Below, one piece after another: positions 7,597 through 15,300 of a stretch of 16,392 bases of DNA. Location: positions 1 to 16,392 of the forward strand of contig JBECKR010000035.1 of assembly GCA_040235415.1 (NCBI GenBank). Direction: 5' to 3'. Position 1 is the stretch's first letter. Each line of letters begins with the position of its first letter. Under the pieces are notes generated by a model that worked only from the letters and a program-made list of their open reading frames with translations, searched no databases and had not been told where the DNA came from. This DNA comes from JBECKR01 sp040235415. GTDB lineage: Bacteria; Acidobacteriota; Polarisedimenticolia; Polarisedimenticolales; Polarisedimenticolaceae. A program made the translations under genes and the position numbers.

Positions 7597-7609
7597 GAAA
7601 TTTTAATCG
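7578..7609. promoter_or_regulatory. 13-bp AT-rich inverted repeat across the fic start codon (probable operator)
   Basis: CGATTAAAATTTC (7578-7590) and GAAATTTTAATCG (7597-7609) are perfect reverse complements separated by TGCCAT. The fic initiation codon (7594-7596) lies in the six-base centre, and one arm encodes codons 3-6 plus the first base of codon 7 of Fic. On the minus strand the upstream arm also supplies TAAAAT (7605 down to 7600), a -10-like box that would start transcription at or near the ATG; the -35 position is only a T run. In DNA this GC-rich such an AT-rich perfect palindrome is very unlikely by chance. The obvious ligand is the winged-helix domain of Fic itself. Confidence 0.75.
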
Positions 7610-7655
7610 ACGTGGAGGCGATAAAAAAGCCCTCCTGCCGGAATCCCCCGAACCC

Positions 7656-7687
7656 GTCCCCAAAACCGCCAAAACGAAAACGTCCCC
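7656..7687 (-). repeat. Second, inverted copy of the bipartite 32-nt REP-like repeat
   Basis: Read on the minus strand this is GGGGACGTTTTC, eight bases, then GGTTTTGGGGAC. The same two 12-mers with the same eight-base spacing occur on the plus strand at 4418-4449, giving 26 of 32 identical positions. CGTCCCC (7681-7687) is also mirrored by GGGGACG at 7714-7720, just before the ATG of the next gene, whose weak ribosome-binding site is thus built partly from repeat sequence. It lies in the 126-bp gap between fic and the NDT-like gene. Confidence 0.7.
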
Positions 7688-7722
7688 TTCTAGTACCATC
7701 CCCCCAGGCGACGGGGGACGGG

Positions 7723-8868
7723 ATGGCGCGCAGGAAGAAACGGGTCTACCTCGCGGGCCCGATCAGCGGCTGCAACCCGGAGCAGATCCGACGCTGGCGC
7801 GCCCGCGTCCGCGAGCGCTGGTCCCGCGAGTTCGCGTTCGTCGACCCCGCCGATGACCCGCTCGACGCCGCCGAGGCGTACCAGATCGTGCACCGCGACG
7901 ACCGCGCCATCGCCTCGGCCGACGCCGTCCTGGCCAACATGTGGAAGGAGTCGATCGGCACCGCGATCGGCGTCGCGCTGGCCCGCGCCCGCGGCAAGGT
8001 CGTCGTCGTCGTCGACCCCAACCGGCTCCAAAGCCGCATCCTGGCGTTCTACGCCGACGCCGTCGAGGAGACGCTCGACGGCGCCATGAAGACCCTGCGG
8101 GCGCTGCTGCGCTCCGAGGACACGCTGCGGCAGGTGCTGAAGCACGACGGCACCGAGGAGAAGTTCGACCGCGCCAAGATCGTCGCCTCGGTCCGCCGCG
8201 CCTGCCGCGCCGCGGGCAAGGACGACATCCTGGCCCCGGCCGAGGTCGTCCCGCGGGTCGTCGCGATCCTGGTGAAGGCGCGGAAGCCCTCGCAGGGCAC
8301 GGTGTCCTCGACCCAGATCCGGAGCGCGGTGTGGGACGTCCTGGCCGAGGTCGAGGCCGACCCCCTACGCCTCGACGACTTCGCCGGCATCCGCGGGGCC
8401 TGGGAGCGCCACGACGCGGAGCGGAAAGGGGCGGGGGTCGGCGGCGGGGTGGTGCCGGACGGCCGCGGCGAGGCCGAGCCGGACGCGGTGCGGGTACACT
8501 CGCGGCCGCTCGCGGCGCGGGTGTTCTCGGGCAAGTCCCACGCCTCGATCTGGGGCTTCGCGATCAAGCGCGTCGACGACATCCCGCAGCCCGCGAGGCG
8601 GCTGTTCCTCGAGATCCTGCGCGTCGAGGGCATCGCCGAGATCCGGCTGACGAAGAAAGGCTCGGCCACCGTCACCGACGGCGACGTCTGGGGCGAGATC
8701 CTGGCGTCGCGGACGCCGGGCGTCATCGAGGGCAAGTGCTTCCACGACGGCGGGGCGGGGCAGGTGCAGATGTTCCAGGTGCGGGTGCACGACGCCTCGG
8801 CGACCGAGGCGGTGCGCATGGAGCTGGTGCGGCTGCTGGCGGCGGAGGGGTTGGTGAGGGGGGGGTAG
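7723..8868 (+). CDS. Nucleoside 2-deoxyribosyltransferase-like / ATP-cone / unknown C-terminal domain fusion
   Basis: A 381-residue cytoplasmic protein in three parts. Residues 6-130 form a nucleoside 2-deoxyribosyltransferase-like Rossmann domain: RVYLAGPISGC at the N-terminus, ADAVLANMW (67-75), SIGTAIGVALA and the strand KVVVVVDPN. The position normally held by the nucleophilic Glu of GTxxE is Gly83, so glycosyl transfer by the usual mechanism is doubtful and nucleotide binding more likely. Residues about 137-210 (VLKHDGTEEKFDRAKIVASVRRAC through STQIRSAVWDVL) are an ATP-cone, the allosteric ATP/dATP-sensing domain of ribonucleotide reductases and NrdR. A linker follows, then about 259-378 (KSHASIWGFAIKRVDDIPQPARRLF onward), which I do not recognise. 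The start is ATG 7723 with weak GGGGGA at 7713-7718; the frame extends upstream only through repeats. A nucleotide-sensing role is inferred. Confidence 0.8.
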   Translation: MARRKKRVYLAGPISGCNPEQIRRWRARVRERWSREFAFVDPADDPLDAAEAYQIVHRDDRAIASADAVLANMWKESIGTAIGVALARARGKVVVVVDPNRLQSRILAFYADAVEETLDGAMKTLRALLRSEDTLRQVLKHDGTEEKFDRAKIVASVRRACRAAGKDDILAPAEVVPRVVAILVKARKPSQGTVSSTQIRSAVWDVLAEVEADPLRLDDFAGIRGAWERHDAERKGAGVGGGVVPDGRGEAEPDAVRVHSRPLAARVFSGKSHASIWGFAIKRVDDIPQPARRLFLEILRVEGIAEIRLTKKGSATVTDGDVWGEILASRTPGVIEGKCFHDGGAGQVQMFQVRVHDASATEAVRMELVRLLAAEGLVRGG

Positions 8869-8927
8869 GGGGGGCGTGTGAGGGCGTTCGAGTTCGCCAA
8901 GGAACCTCACCCCACAGGAGGCCAACC

Positions 8928-8948
8928 GCGACGCTCGCGGAGCGTCGC
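8928..8948. terminator. Hairpin between convergent genes
   Basis: GCGACGCT (8928-8935) and AGCGTCGC (8941-8948) are perfect 8-bp arms around a five-base loop, midway in the 133-bp gap between the ends of the NDT-like and transglutaminase-like genes. Position and symmetry suggest a bidirectional terminator, although no T-run follows on either strand. Confidence 0.5.
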
Positions 8949-9001
8949 TGAATTGCCGGCCCGGAGCCGTTCTTTGGATCACCGGCGAAAGCACCGTCCG
9001 T

Positions 9002-9868
9002 TCAGAAGCCTGGGTATAGGTCGATCGGGTAGGACGTCGACAAGCCGTCCGGCACGGGTTCCCCATCGAATCGGAAGTGCACCTTGTACCGCTCGATGTC
9101 CGTGAAGTTGATCGGGTGGCTGATGTGGTCGTTTCGGAGCCACACGGCGAACTGACGGAACGCGTGTTGCTCCATCTCCGCCGCCCCCTCTAGACACCCA
9201 GGAGACGGCGCGGGAGGAGCGCCCGACCGTACCCGCAACGTAATCTCGAGCACACTCAGCGGTCGTCCTTTGTCGTCGAGGTACATCGCGTCGTAGAGCG
9301 GATCGAGGCAGATCCAGCGCCCTTCGGCAGGGAGCCACGCTTCGATGACCTCGTGGTCGATGAGCGTCACGTATCGAGCCTTGTACCCCAACGACATCAT
9401 GCTCTGGGCCAGCACGTAGTTGTACTGCGCACAAAAGCCGCTCGTGAAGCCGCGCCGGATGTCCTTCAGAATGATTCGGGCGTTCAGCGGCGGGTAGGGG
9501 TTCGGTGTCCCCGGTTCCCACTGATGTCTCGTCCAGTCCATCAGTCGTTCGAATGTCTCGAGATCGCTACCGGCATCGGCGACAACGGCGTCGAGCCGTT
9601 CCTCGCGGCGCAGCACGGCGAGGACGTCGGGCGGATCGAACGTCATCAGAAAGCGACTGCGATGTCGAACGTCAATCGGATCGAGGAATTGCATCACACG
9701 GATTCTCGCCGGGTTTGGTGCCAACGACGCCTCGACGTGTGCCCTTCCACAATCTTGCGTCAGAACCGTCGCAGTAAGCGCCAGGACGAGCAGGCTCCCC
9801 GGCGCCGGAAAGCGACGACACGAAGCCTCGTAGTTGCCACTCGCCAAGTGCTCGGAAGCTCGACACAT
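9002..9868 (-). CDS. Exported transglutaminase-like (cysteine protease fold) protein
   Basis: A 288-residue protein with a transglutaminase-core-like domain. The probable triad is C146 in SGFCAQYNYVLAQSMMSLGYKARYV, H172 in LIDHEVIEAWLP and D189 in WICLDPLYD; order, spacing and context fit bacterial transglutaminase-like domains, which more often cleave peptides or amides than cross-link proteins. Residues 25-40 (SLLVLALTATVLTQDC) form a hydrophobic stretch after a basic N-terminus, suggesting export. The Cys at 40 is preceded by TQD, not a proper lipobox, so a lipoprotein is not supported. The ATG complementary to 9866-9868 has only a poor upstream GGAA; a TTG at codon 8 is an alternative that keeps the hydrophobic stretch. 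Third positions look less uniformly G/C than in the genes at 1-8868. It is divergent from the phosphoribosyltransferase cassette; substrate and partner are unknown. Confidence 0.75.
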   Translation of the reverse strand: MCRASEHLASGNYEASCRRFPAPGSLLVLALTATVLTQDCGRAHVEASLAPNPARIRVMQFLDPIDVRHRSRFLMTFDPPDVLAVLRREERLDAVVADAGSDLETFERLMDWTRHQWEPGTPNPYPPLNARIILKDIRRGFTSGFCAQYNYVLAQSMMSLGYKARYVTLIDHEVIEAWLPAEGRWICLDPLYDAMYLDDKGRPLSVLEITLRVRSGAPPAPSPGCLEGAAEMEQHAFRQFAVWLRNDHISHPINFTDIERYKVHFRFDGEPVPDGLSTSYPIDLYPGF

Positions 9869-10260
9869 CGGGTTCCGGGTCTCACTCGCGTCCCGCGCGA
9901 CCCTGTACGGTCCGACCGCTGCCCGATCCGGGCAGCTCTACGCGACCTCGCGTTCTTATTGTCCATTCTCGTATCCGCGCGAGTGGTTCCGACAATGTCA
10001 CATGAAATACACTGACCTCGAGGACTCCATAATTCCATTGCCTAATGAAAATCCATCCCAAGTTGACAGCGAGTGCGCGGCGCCCCAGATTCTGTCTACG
10101 ACCAGACAAGTGCCAGCCGGACGTGATGCAGCGGACGAAAAGGGGGAGAAAGAAGTGATTCGTCCGTCGGCGACACGGACGACGGGTGATCGGACGTGCC
10201 GCGGGACCGAGGGGAGGCACGGGTGCGCGTTCGAATCCCGGGGGCGGGGAGGAAACGCGG
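9869..10260. other. Divergent intergenic region with two inverted repeats
   Basis: This 392-bp gap between the transglutaminase-like gene (minus) and the cassette starting with the phosphoribosyltransferase (plus) has no convincing gene. It includes a patch of unusually low GC (about 9950-10070). Two perfect inverted repeats stand out: GCTGCCCG-atc-CGGGCAGC at 9918-9936, and CGTCCGT-cggcgac-ACGGACG at 10161-10181, about 80 bp before the cassette. Either could be an operator or leader hairpin. No -10/-35 pair is strong enough to call. Confidence 0.4.
10161..10181. promoter_or_regulatory. 7-bp inverted repeat upstream of the PRTase-SLOG-nuclease cassette
   Basis: CGTCCGT (10161-10167) and ACGGACG (10175-10181) are perfect reverse complements around a seven-base centre, ending 79 bp before the TTG start of the first cassette gene. 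Position fits an operator or transcript hairpin; length and GC content leave room for chance. Confidence 0.3.
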
Positions 10261-10263
10261 TTG
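10247..10263 (+). promoter_or_regulatory. Ribosome-binding site that supports a TTG start
   Basis: GGAGG at 10248-10252 is followed, eight bases later, by TTG at 10261 in the phosphoribosyltransferase frame. The only upstream ATG in frame (10186) has no Shine-Dalgarno and would add 25 Gly/Arg-rich residues, so TTG is preferred. Confidence 0.6.
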
Positions 10264-11010
10264 ACCTTTCGCTACGGAGACCGTGTCCGCCATCTTGAAG
10301 AGCGGTACGAAGGTCGGGTACATGGCACGACGAGGATGCGCCACCTCCTCGCCTACCCGGACGATCAGTTCGTCTATCGAATCCGTGTCGACGGCGAGAG
10401 CAAGCTCCGCTTCGCTTCCCAACGAGATCTGGTCGCTTCCGGGATCAACCCACAGCGAATTCCCGGTCCTTGGGACGAGGGCTGGTCGCTCGACGTCCAT
10501 ACCATCCGCAGCGTTCCGGACGATCGAGGAGGGTTCGATACGGTCCGAAGCAACCTCGGTGAACTCGTTTTCCAACTCAAGTACCGGAAGAACACCGACG
10601 TCATCCGGAAAATCGCTAAGATGGCTCTCGTATTCCTGCTCCGTTTCAAGGACCTGCGAGCGCTCGTGCCCGTACCCGGCTCAGATCCCATGAGCTCGTT
10701 CCGACCGAGCTTCCTCGTCGCTCGAGAGCTCAGCCAAGGTCTGGGCGTTCCCGTCGCGACCCCCTACCTCATCAAGACCCTCGCCACGCCACCGTTGAAG
10801 GGCATCGCGGACCCCCGCGCGCGAGAGAAAGCGCTTCGTGGCTCCATGCGCGTGGCAGACTTCCGTTTCGAGGGACAATCGGTTCTACTCCTCGACGACC
10901 TCTATCGATCCGGAACGACGATGCGGTACGCGACGAAGCTCCTGAGGGAACAAGGTGGCGTTGGCACGGTGTACGCGGTCGCCCTCACCCGAACGCGGAC
11001 GAACCGATGA
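10261..11010 (+). CDS. ComF-like phosphoribosyltransferase with N-terminal SH3-like domain
   Basis: A 249-residue protein read from TTG 10261. Residues 2-60 (FRYGDRVRHLEERYEGRV, then VYRIRVDGESKLRFASQRDLV) have the pattern of an SH3-like barrel, often a nucleic-acid or protein-binding module. Residues about 95-245 form a type I phosphoribosyltransferase most like ComF: LVFQLKYRKN, VPVPGSD (136-142), and the PRPP loop VLLLDDLYRSGTTM (208-221) with D212/D213. These residues usually hold the ribose of PRPP or a nucleotide, but ComF-type proteins rarely have a known substrate. The region 170-200, with K/R and PPLKGIADPRAREKALRGS, fits the flexible ComF hood. Its stop overlaps the next ATG by 4 bp (ATGA), so the two genes are translationally coupled. 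Codon choice is less GC-biased than in the first 8.9 kb. A nucleotide-modifying or nucleotide-sensing role is inferred from family and context. Confidence 0.85.
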   Translation: MTFRYGDRVRHLEERYEGRVHGTTRMRHLLAYPDDQFVYRIRVDGESKLRFASQRDLVASGINPQRIPGPWDEGWSLDVHTIRSVPDDRGGFDTVRSNLGELVFQLKYRKNTDVIRKIAKMALVFLLRFKDLRALVPVPGSDPMSSFRPSFLVARELSQGLGVPVATPYLIKTLATPPLKGIADPRAREKALRGSMRVADFRFEGQSVLLLDDLYRSGTTMRYATKLLREQGGVGTVYAVALTRTRTNR

Positions 11011-11579
11011 CGGCGCACCCGTCCGAATCTCGGGTGTTCGTCGGCGGTTCGCGACGTGTGACCCGCCTGGGTCGAGCGGTCGAGGAGTACCTGACGGACC
11101 TGTTGTCTGGTCGCCCAACCATCTTGGTCGGCGACGCCAACGGCGCGGACAAGGCGTTCCAGAAGTCCCTTTTCAAAGTCGGGTACAGGCACGTCCGTGT
11201 GTTCTGCACCGAGGGCGAGTGTCGCAACAACCTCGGCGACTGGCCGGTCACAGCCGTGACCGCCCCCCGTAAGACGCGCGACCACCGTTTTTACGGGGCC
11301 AAGGACGAGGAGATGGCCAGAGTCGCGGATCGCGCGCTCATGGTTTGGGACGGCCGCAGCGCCGGCACCCTCGTCAACGCGGCACGCATGATCGTGTTGG
11401 GAAAGCCGGTCGCGCTCTACGAAAGGCTGGGGGCGTCGATGCTCGAGTTCACGGACGGGGCCGCGTGGCAGCGCTTCGTCGACAAGCTGAATCCCGAGCT
11501 TCGCGAGGAAATCGAAGAACGCTTGGACAGAAGGCGACAGGACACCGCGAAAACGGCTCAGGGATCGCTGCTCGACTGA
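11007..11579 (+). CDS. YspA/DUF2493-type SLOG Rossmann protein
   Basis: A 190-residue protein of the SLOG (SMF/DprA-LOG) superfamily, most like the YspA/DUF2493 branch. Diagnostic segments are VFVGGSR (10-16), ILVGDANGADKAFQ (39-52), RNNLGDW (73-79), FYGAKDEEMARVADRALMVWDG (95-116) and SAGTLVNAARMIVLGKPVALY (118-138). GGSR and the later SAGT segment correspond to the phosphate-binding loops of the fold. SLOG proteins bind nucleotides or their derivatives and have been proposed as sensors or processing enzymes in prokaryotic conflict systems, while LOG relatives cleave nucleoside monophosphates; which applies here cannot be read from sequence. A charged tail (about 160-190) has no recognised domain. 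The start overlaps the phosphoribosyltransferase stop (ATGA), and the nuclease-like gene follows after 45 bp, so all three are probably one operon. Confidence 0.85.
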   Translation: MTAHPSESRVFVGGSRRVTRLGRAVEEYLTDLLSGRPTILVGDANGADKAFQKSLFKVGYRHVRVFCTEGECRNNLGDWPVTAVTAPRKTRDHRFYGAKDEEMARVADRALMVWDGRSAGTLVNAARMIVLGKPVALYERLGASMLEFTDGAAWQRFVDKLNPELREEIEERLDRRRQDTAKTAQGSLLD

Positions 11580-11624
11580 TCACCGGTTCCCGACGGTTCG
11601 GATCGTGGAGGCGCGGTCGAAGGG

Positions 11625-12092
11625 ATGGACACCCAGATCACCGAACTGCTCGGCCGCAGCCGCTTGATCTCGGAGCTCCTGCACGCCGGGCTCGAGGTCG
11701 CCGTACCGGCAAGGGACCGAGGGATCGACCTGATCGCGTACGTCGATCTCCGGGCCGACACCCGGAGGTTTATCGCGCGGCCCATCCAGATGAAGGCCGC
11801 GACGACGGAGCAGTTCGCGATCGCCAAGAAGTACGCCAAGGTCAGCGACCTGATCCTGGCCTACGTCTGGCACCTCGAAGATCCTGCTACGGCGGTGACG
11901 TACGCCATGACGTACCCGGAGGCGGTCGAGATCGGGACGCGGATGGGGTGGACCAAGACCTCGTCCTGGATCGACAAGCACGCCTACAGCACCACGAAAC
12001 CGAGCAAGAAGCTTAAGAAGTTGCTCGAGCCGTACGTCATGACGCCGGAGCGGTGGAGGGAGCGGATTGTCGGAACGCCGCGAGTCCGCTGA
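11625..12092 (+). CDS. PD-(D/E)xK nuclease-like protein
   Basis: A 155-residue protein with a compact restriction-endonuclease-like core. An N-terminal helix (ELLGRSRLISELLHAGLEV, with E17) leads to DRGIDLIAYVDL (D35 as metal-binding candidate), then the strand FIARPIQMKA carrying Q55-x-K57, followed by KYAKVSDLILAYVW. D...(D/E/Q)xK with Gln before Lys is found in Mrr-like and related families, so cleavage of DNA or RNA is plausible but not proved. The C-terminal part (about 95-155: GWTKTSSWIDKHAYSTTKPSKKLKKLLEPY) is basic and may contact nucleic acid. ATG 11625 has GGAGG rather far upstream (11607-11611). It follows the SLOG gene by 45 bp in the same direction, which makes it the likely effector of the cassette. 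I see no separate immunity gene. Confidence 0.75.
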   Translation: MDTQITELLGRSRLISELLHAGLEVAVPARDRGIDLIAYVDLRADTRRFIARPIQMKAATTEQFAIAKKYAKVSDLILAYVWHLEDPATAVTYAMTYPEAVEIGTRMGWTKTSSWIDKHAYSTTKPSKKLKKLLEPYVMTPERWRERIVGTPRVR

Positions 12093-12305
12093 CACGAACC
12101 CTCCCTCCCGGGATCCCGTTCGTTCCGTTCAACCGGTTCCGACGCATCGACGCACCGTTATTCACCAACGCGTGAATCCCGATAGTCGACGATTCGCGTG
12201 CACTTCCGACTGGTCCTGCACGATTGACGCCGCGCCTCGCAAGCGATAAGAGTCGTCGCGATCACCCCCCCCTGGTCGAACAACCCCGCCCCGAAGGAGC
12301 ACGAC
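12093..12305. other. Intergenic region before the M23/FG-GAP gene, with one inverted repeat
   Basis: This 213-bp gap holds no gene I can support. ATTCAC (12160-12165) and GTGAAT (12172-12177) are inverted around six bases, in a slightly more AT-rich patch that could be part of the promoter for the next gene. No strong -10/-35 pair or terminator was seen. Confidence 0.35.
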
Positions 12306-15300
12306 ATGCAGCAAGTTCGTTGCGGTCGGAGGAATCGATCCGTCTTAACCAGCGCCAGGACCTGGGCGATCGGGATCGTCCTCGTGGGATGCGCCCTCTC
12401 GCGCCCGGCTCGAGCAGTCGAGCTGAGTTGCCCACTGGATGACGCGACTGATGTAGGCACGAATCTCCACGCCTACTCGGCAGCGATCAACTCGGTGTTC
12501 GACCACTCCGTACCGACCGGGTGGTACGCGTCTCATCGCGACGACGTCGTTGTCGATTTCTTGGGGGAGACCGGAAAGCGAACCTACGGGGTGTGCGGTG
12601 ACGACGGATACAAGCAACAGTCGGGACATCCGTTCGTCGTCAACGGCAACTACACGTATGCGGGACTCTGTTCCAGCGAGCCCGGGCAGTACCTGTTCTA
12701 CGACGGTCACCCCGGCATCGATTTTCGAGCTCGGCTCGGAGACTCCGTGTACGCCGCGGCGAACGGAACACTCCGGCAGCCGACGTCAGACTCCGTGAAC
12801 CTTAATCCCGGCGACTACAACACAATCATGATCGATCATGGGAACGGATGGTCCACGTGGTATCTCCACTGCGACTCCGTCGTCGGATCGATCCCCCGAC
12901 GGGTGATCCGAGGCGAGGAGATCTGCAAGGCTGGGGATCAGGGCGTTCGTGGTAGTCCGCACCTGCACTTCGAGGTGCGCTATCGCGACAAGCCGGTCGA
13001 TCCCTACGGCTGGCAAGGGGCCGGGGCCGATCCGTACACGACCTATCCGAACAACCACCTGTGGGCTGAGGCGGTGCAGCTCGAGGGAGACCCTAGGGTC
13101 TACCTCTTGCGACGCTCCTTCTCGGATTCGCGCGGCAAGTGGATTACGCGAAAGTGGTGGGTGTCCTCCGACAGCGGCGGCGACGACTCGCTCCTGCTCG
13201 CGGATCTCGGCTACAACGCGGGCTACATCAAGTCGATGAGCCCGACGGAGCTCGACTCGTACGAAGATGGGCCCAAGGTGGTCGCCCCCGGGACGCTGTA
13301 CCGCAGGCCGTGGTACTCGAACGCCGCGGTGTACTACGTCGATACGGACCGGCTGTCCTACCGGGTCACCGCGGAGGTATTCCAGGCGCGCGGGTTCGAC
13401 AACGGGGACGTTTACGTCTGCGACTCCGAGGCTGCGTTCGCAGCGATTCAGAGGAACTGGTATCCGGTCGCCGGAACCCTCCCGCTACCACCGCCGCCCG
13501 GTTCCGACTGGGCCGACGTGACTCACGGCTCGCTGGCCTCGACCGGTAGCAGCATCAGTGTCGCCTGGGGCGACTTCGACGGCGACCACGACGACGACAT
13601 CTACCTCACGAAGGAAGGCTCCCCCCCTTCGAGCGCCAATCACTTGTTCCGCAACGAGAACGGCACCTTCGTGGACGTCACGCCGTCGATTCTCGCGGAC
13701 ACCGGCAACAGCTGGGGCGCGGCGTGGGCCGATTACGACCGCGACGGTGACCTCGATCTGTACGTCGCCAACTTCGGCCAGTCCAACCACCTGTTCCGGA
13801 ACGACGGCGCCGGCGTATTCACCGACGTGACCAGCGGGGTCCTGGTCGGCCCCGCGAACTCCCTCGGTGTCGGCTGGCAGGACTACGACGAAGACGGCGA
13901 CCCTGATCTGTTCATCTCCTCGTGGGACGCAGGCGCCAATCAGCTCCTGAGGAACGACGGGGGCGGGACATTCACCGACGTCACAACAGCGACGCTCTCG
14001 GGTCCTGGAAAGGGCTACGGAGTCGCATGGACCGACTACGACGGCGACGGCGACTACGATCTAATCGTCGCCTATCACGGAACGTCGGGTTGCAGGGTGT
14101 ACCGCAACGACGGCAGCGGCACGTTCGCCGACGTGACAACGGGCCCGCTCCTGGACGCCGGTGGATGGCAAGTTCCAGCGCCCATGGACTACGACAACGA
14201 CGGGGACGTCGACCTCTTCGTGAGCAACGAGACCGCGACGAGCCGCCTGTACCGCAACGACAGCGGCACGTTCGTCGACGTGACCTCGAGCGCGCTCGCT
14301 GTTTTGTCGTCCAACGGGGCGAGCTGGGGGGATTTCGATCACGATGGTGATCCGGATTTGTTTGTGGCCGGTGAAGGCAGCTCGAGCAGGCTGCTCAGCA
14401 ACGACGGAAGTGGCGTGTTCACGGACGTAACGCCAGTCGAAATGTCAGGAGGCCAGTGCTCCGGCGCGGCGTGGAACGACTACGATCGTGATGGTGATCC
14501 TGACCTGTACATCGCGGGATTCTCTCAACGCGACAATCGGCTCATTCGGAACGAAATCCAATCGGACCTGACGTGGACCAGCATCACGCTTCACGGCACG
14601 CAATCGGCGACGGAGGGCATGGGCGCCCGCACCACGGTCACGACCGTCGATGGCTTGACGGATACCACGACCATCCAGGATCGGGAAATCTCCGGTCCCG
14701 GGTTCATGTCAGGCAGCAGCGTGACATCGAGCCTCGGCACCGGCTACAGCGACACGATTCAGGAAATTCAGATCGACTGGCCGTCGGGGACGACCCAGAC
14801 GCTGAGCGATGTCCCCGTGGATACACACCTCGACATCACGGAAGCTGATGCCGACGCGGACGGGATCCCCGATGCCTCCGACCTCTGCCCGATGGCGCCC
14901 GACGCGGAACAAGTCGACACCGACGCGGATACCGTCGGGGACGCGTGCGACAACTGCCCGACGATCGTGAATTCCGACCAGTTCGATACCGACAACGACG
15001 GTTCCGGCGACGCCTGCGACTGCGCGTTCGACGAGCCGAACGCCTTCGCGGTGCCAGGTGAGGTCGGTGCCCTGCTGTTCGAGCTCGATCGCACGACGCT
15101 GTTGTGGGACTCCCTGGCCTCGACCGCCGGGTCCGGCACATACTTTCAGGTTATTCGCGGCTCGCTCGCCGAGCTTCCCGCGGGGTCGGGCCTGTCGGAC
15201 ACCTGCCTGGGATCGGCGGTGTTCGATACGGCATTGAGCGATCCGTCAACGCCGACGCCAGGGGAAGGTCTCTGGTATCTCGTCCGCGGACGCAACGCGT

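Noticed and set aside
9002..9868. Lipoprotein signal in the transglutaminase-like protein
   Set aside because: The Cys at residue 40 follows TQD, which does not fit the lipobox pattern.
10229..10241. GTTCGAATCCC resembling a tRNA T-arm
   Set aside because: The T-stem has mismatches and no complementary acceptor strand, anticodon arm or D-arm can be found upstream; probably chance.
13506..14558. Possible CRISPR-like or tandem DNA repeat
   Set aside because: The repetition is of about 50-residue protein units with diverged DNA, explained by FG-GAP repeats.
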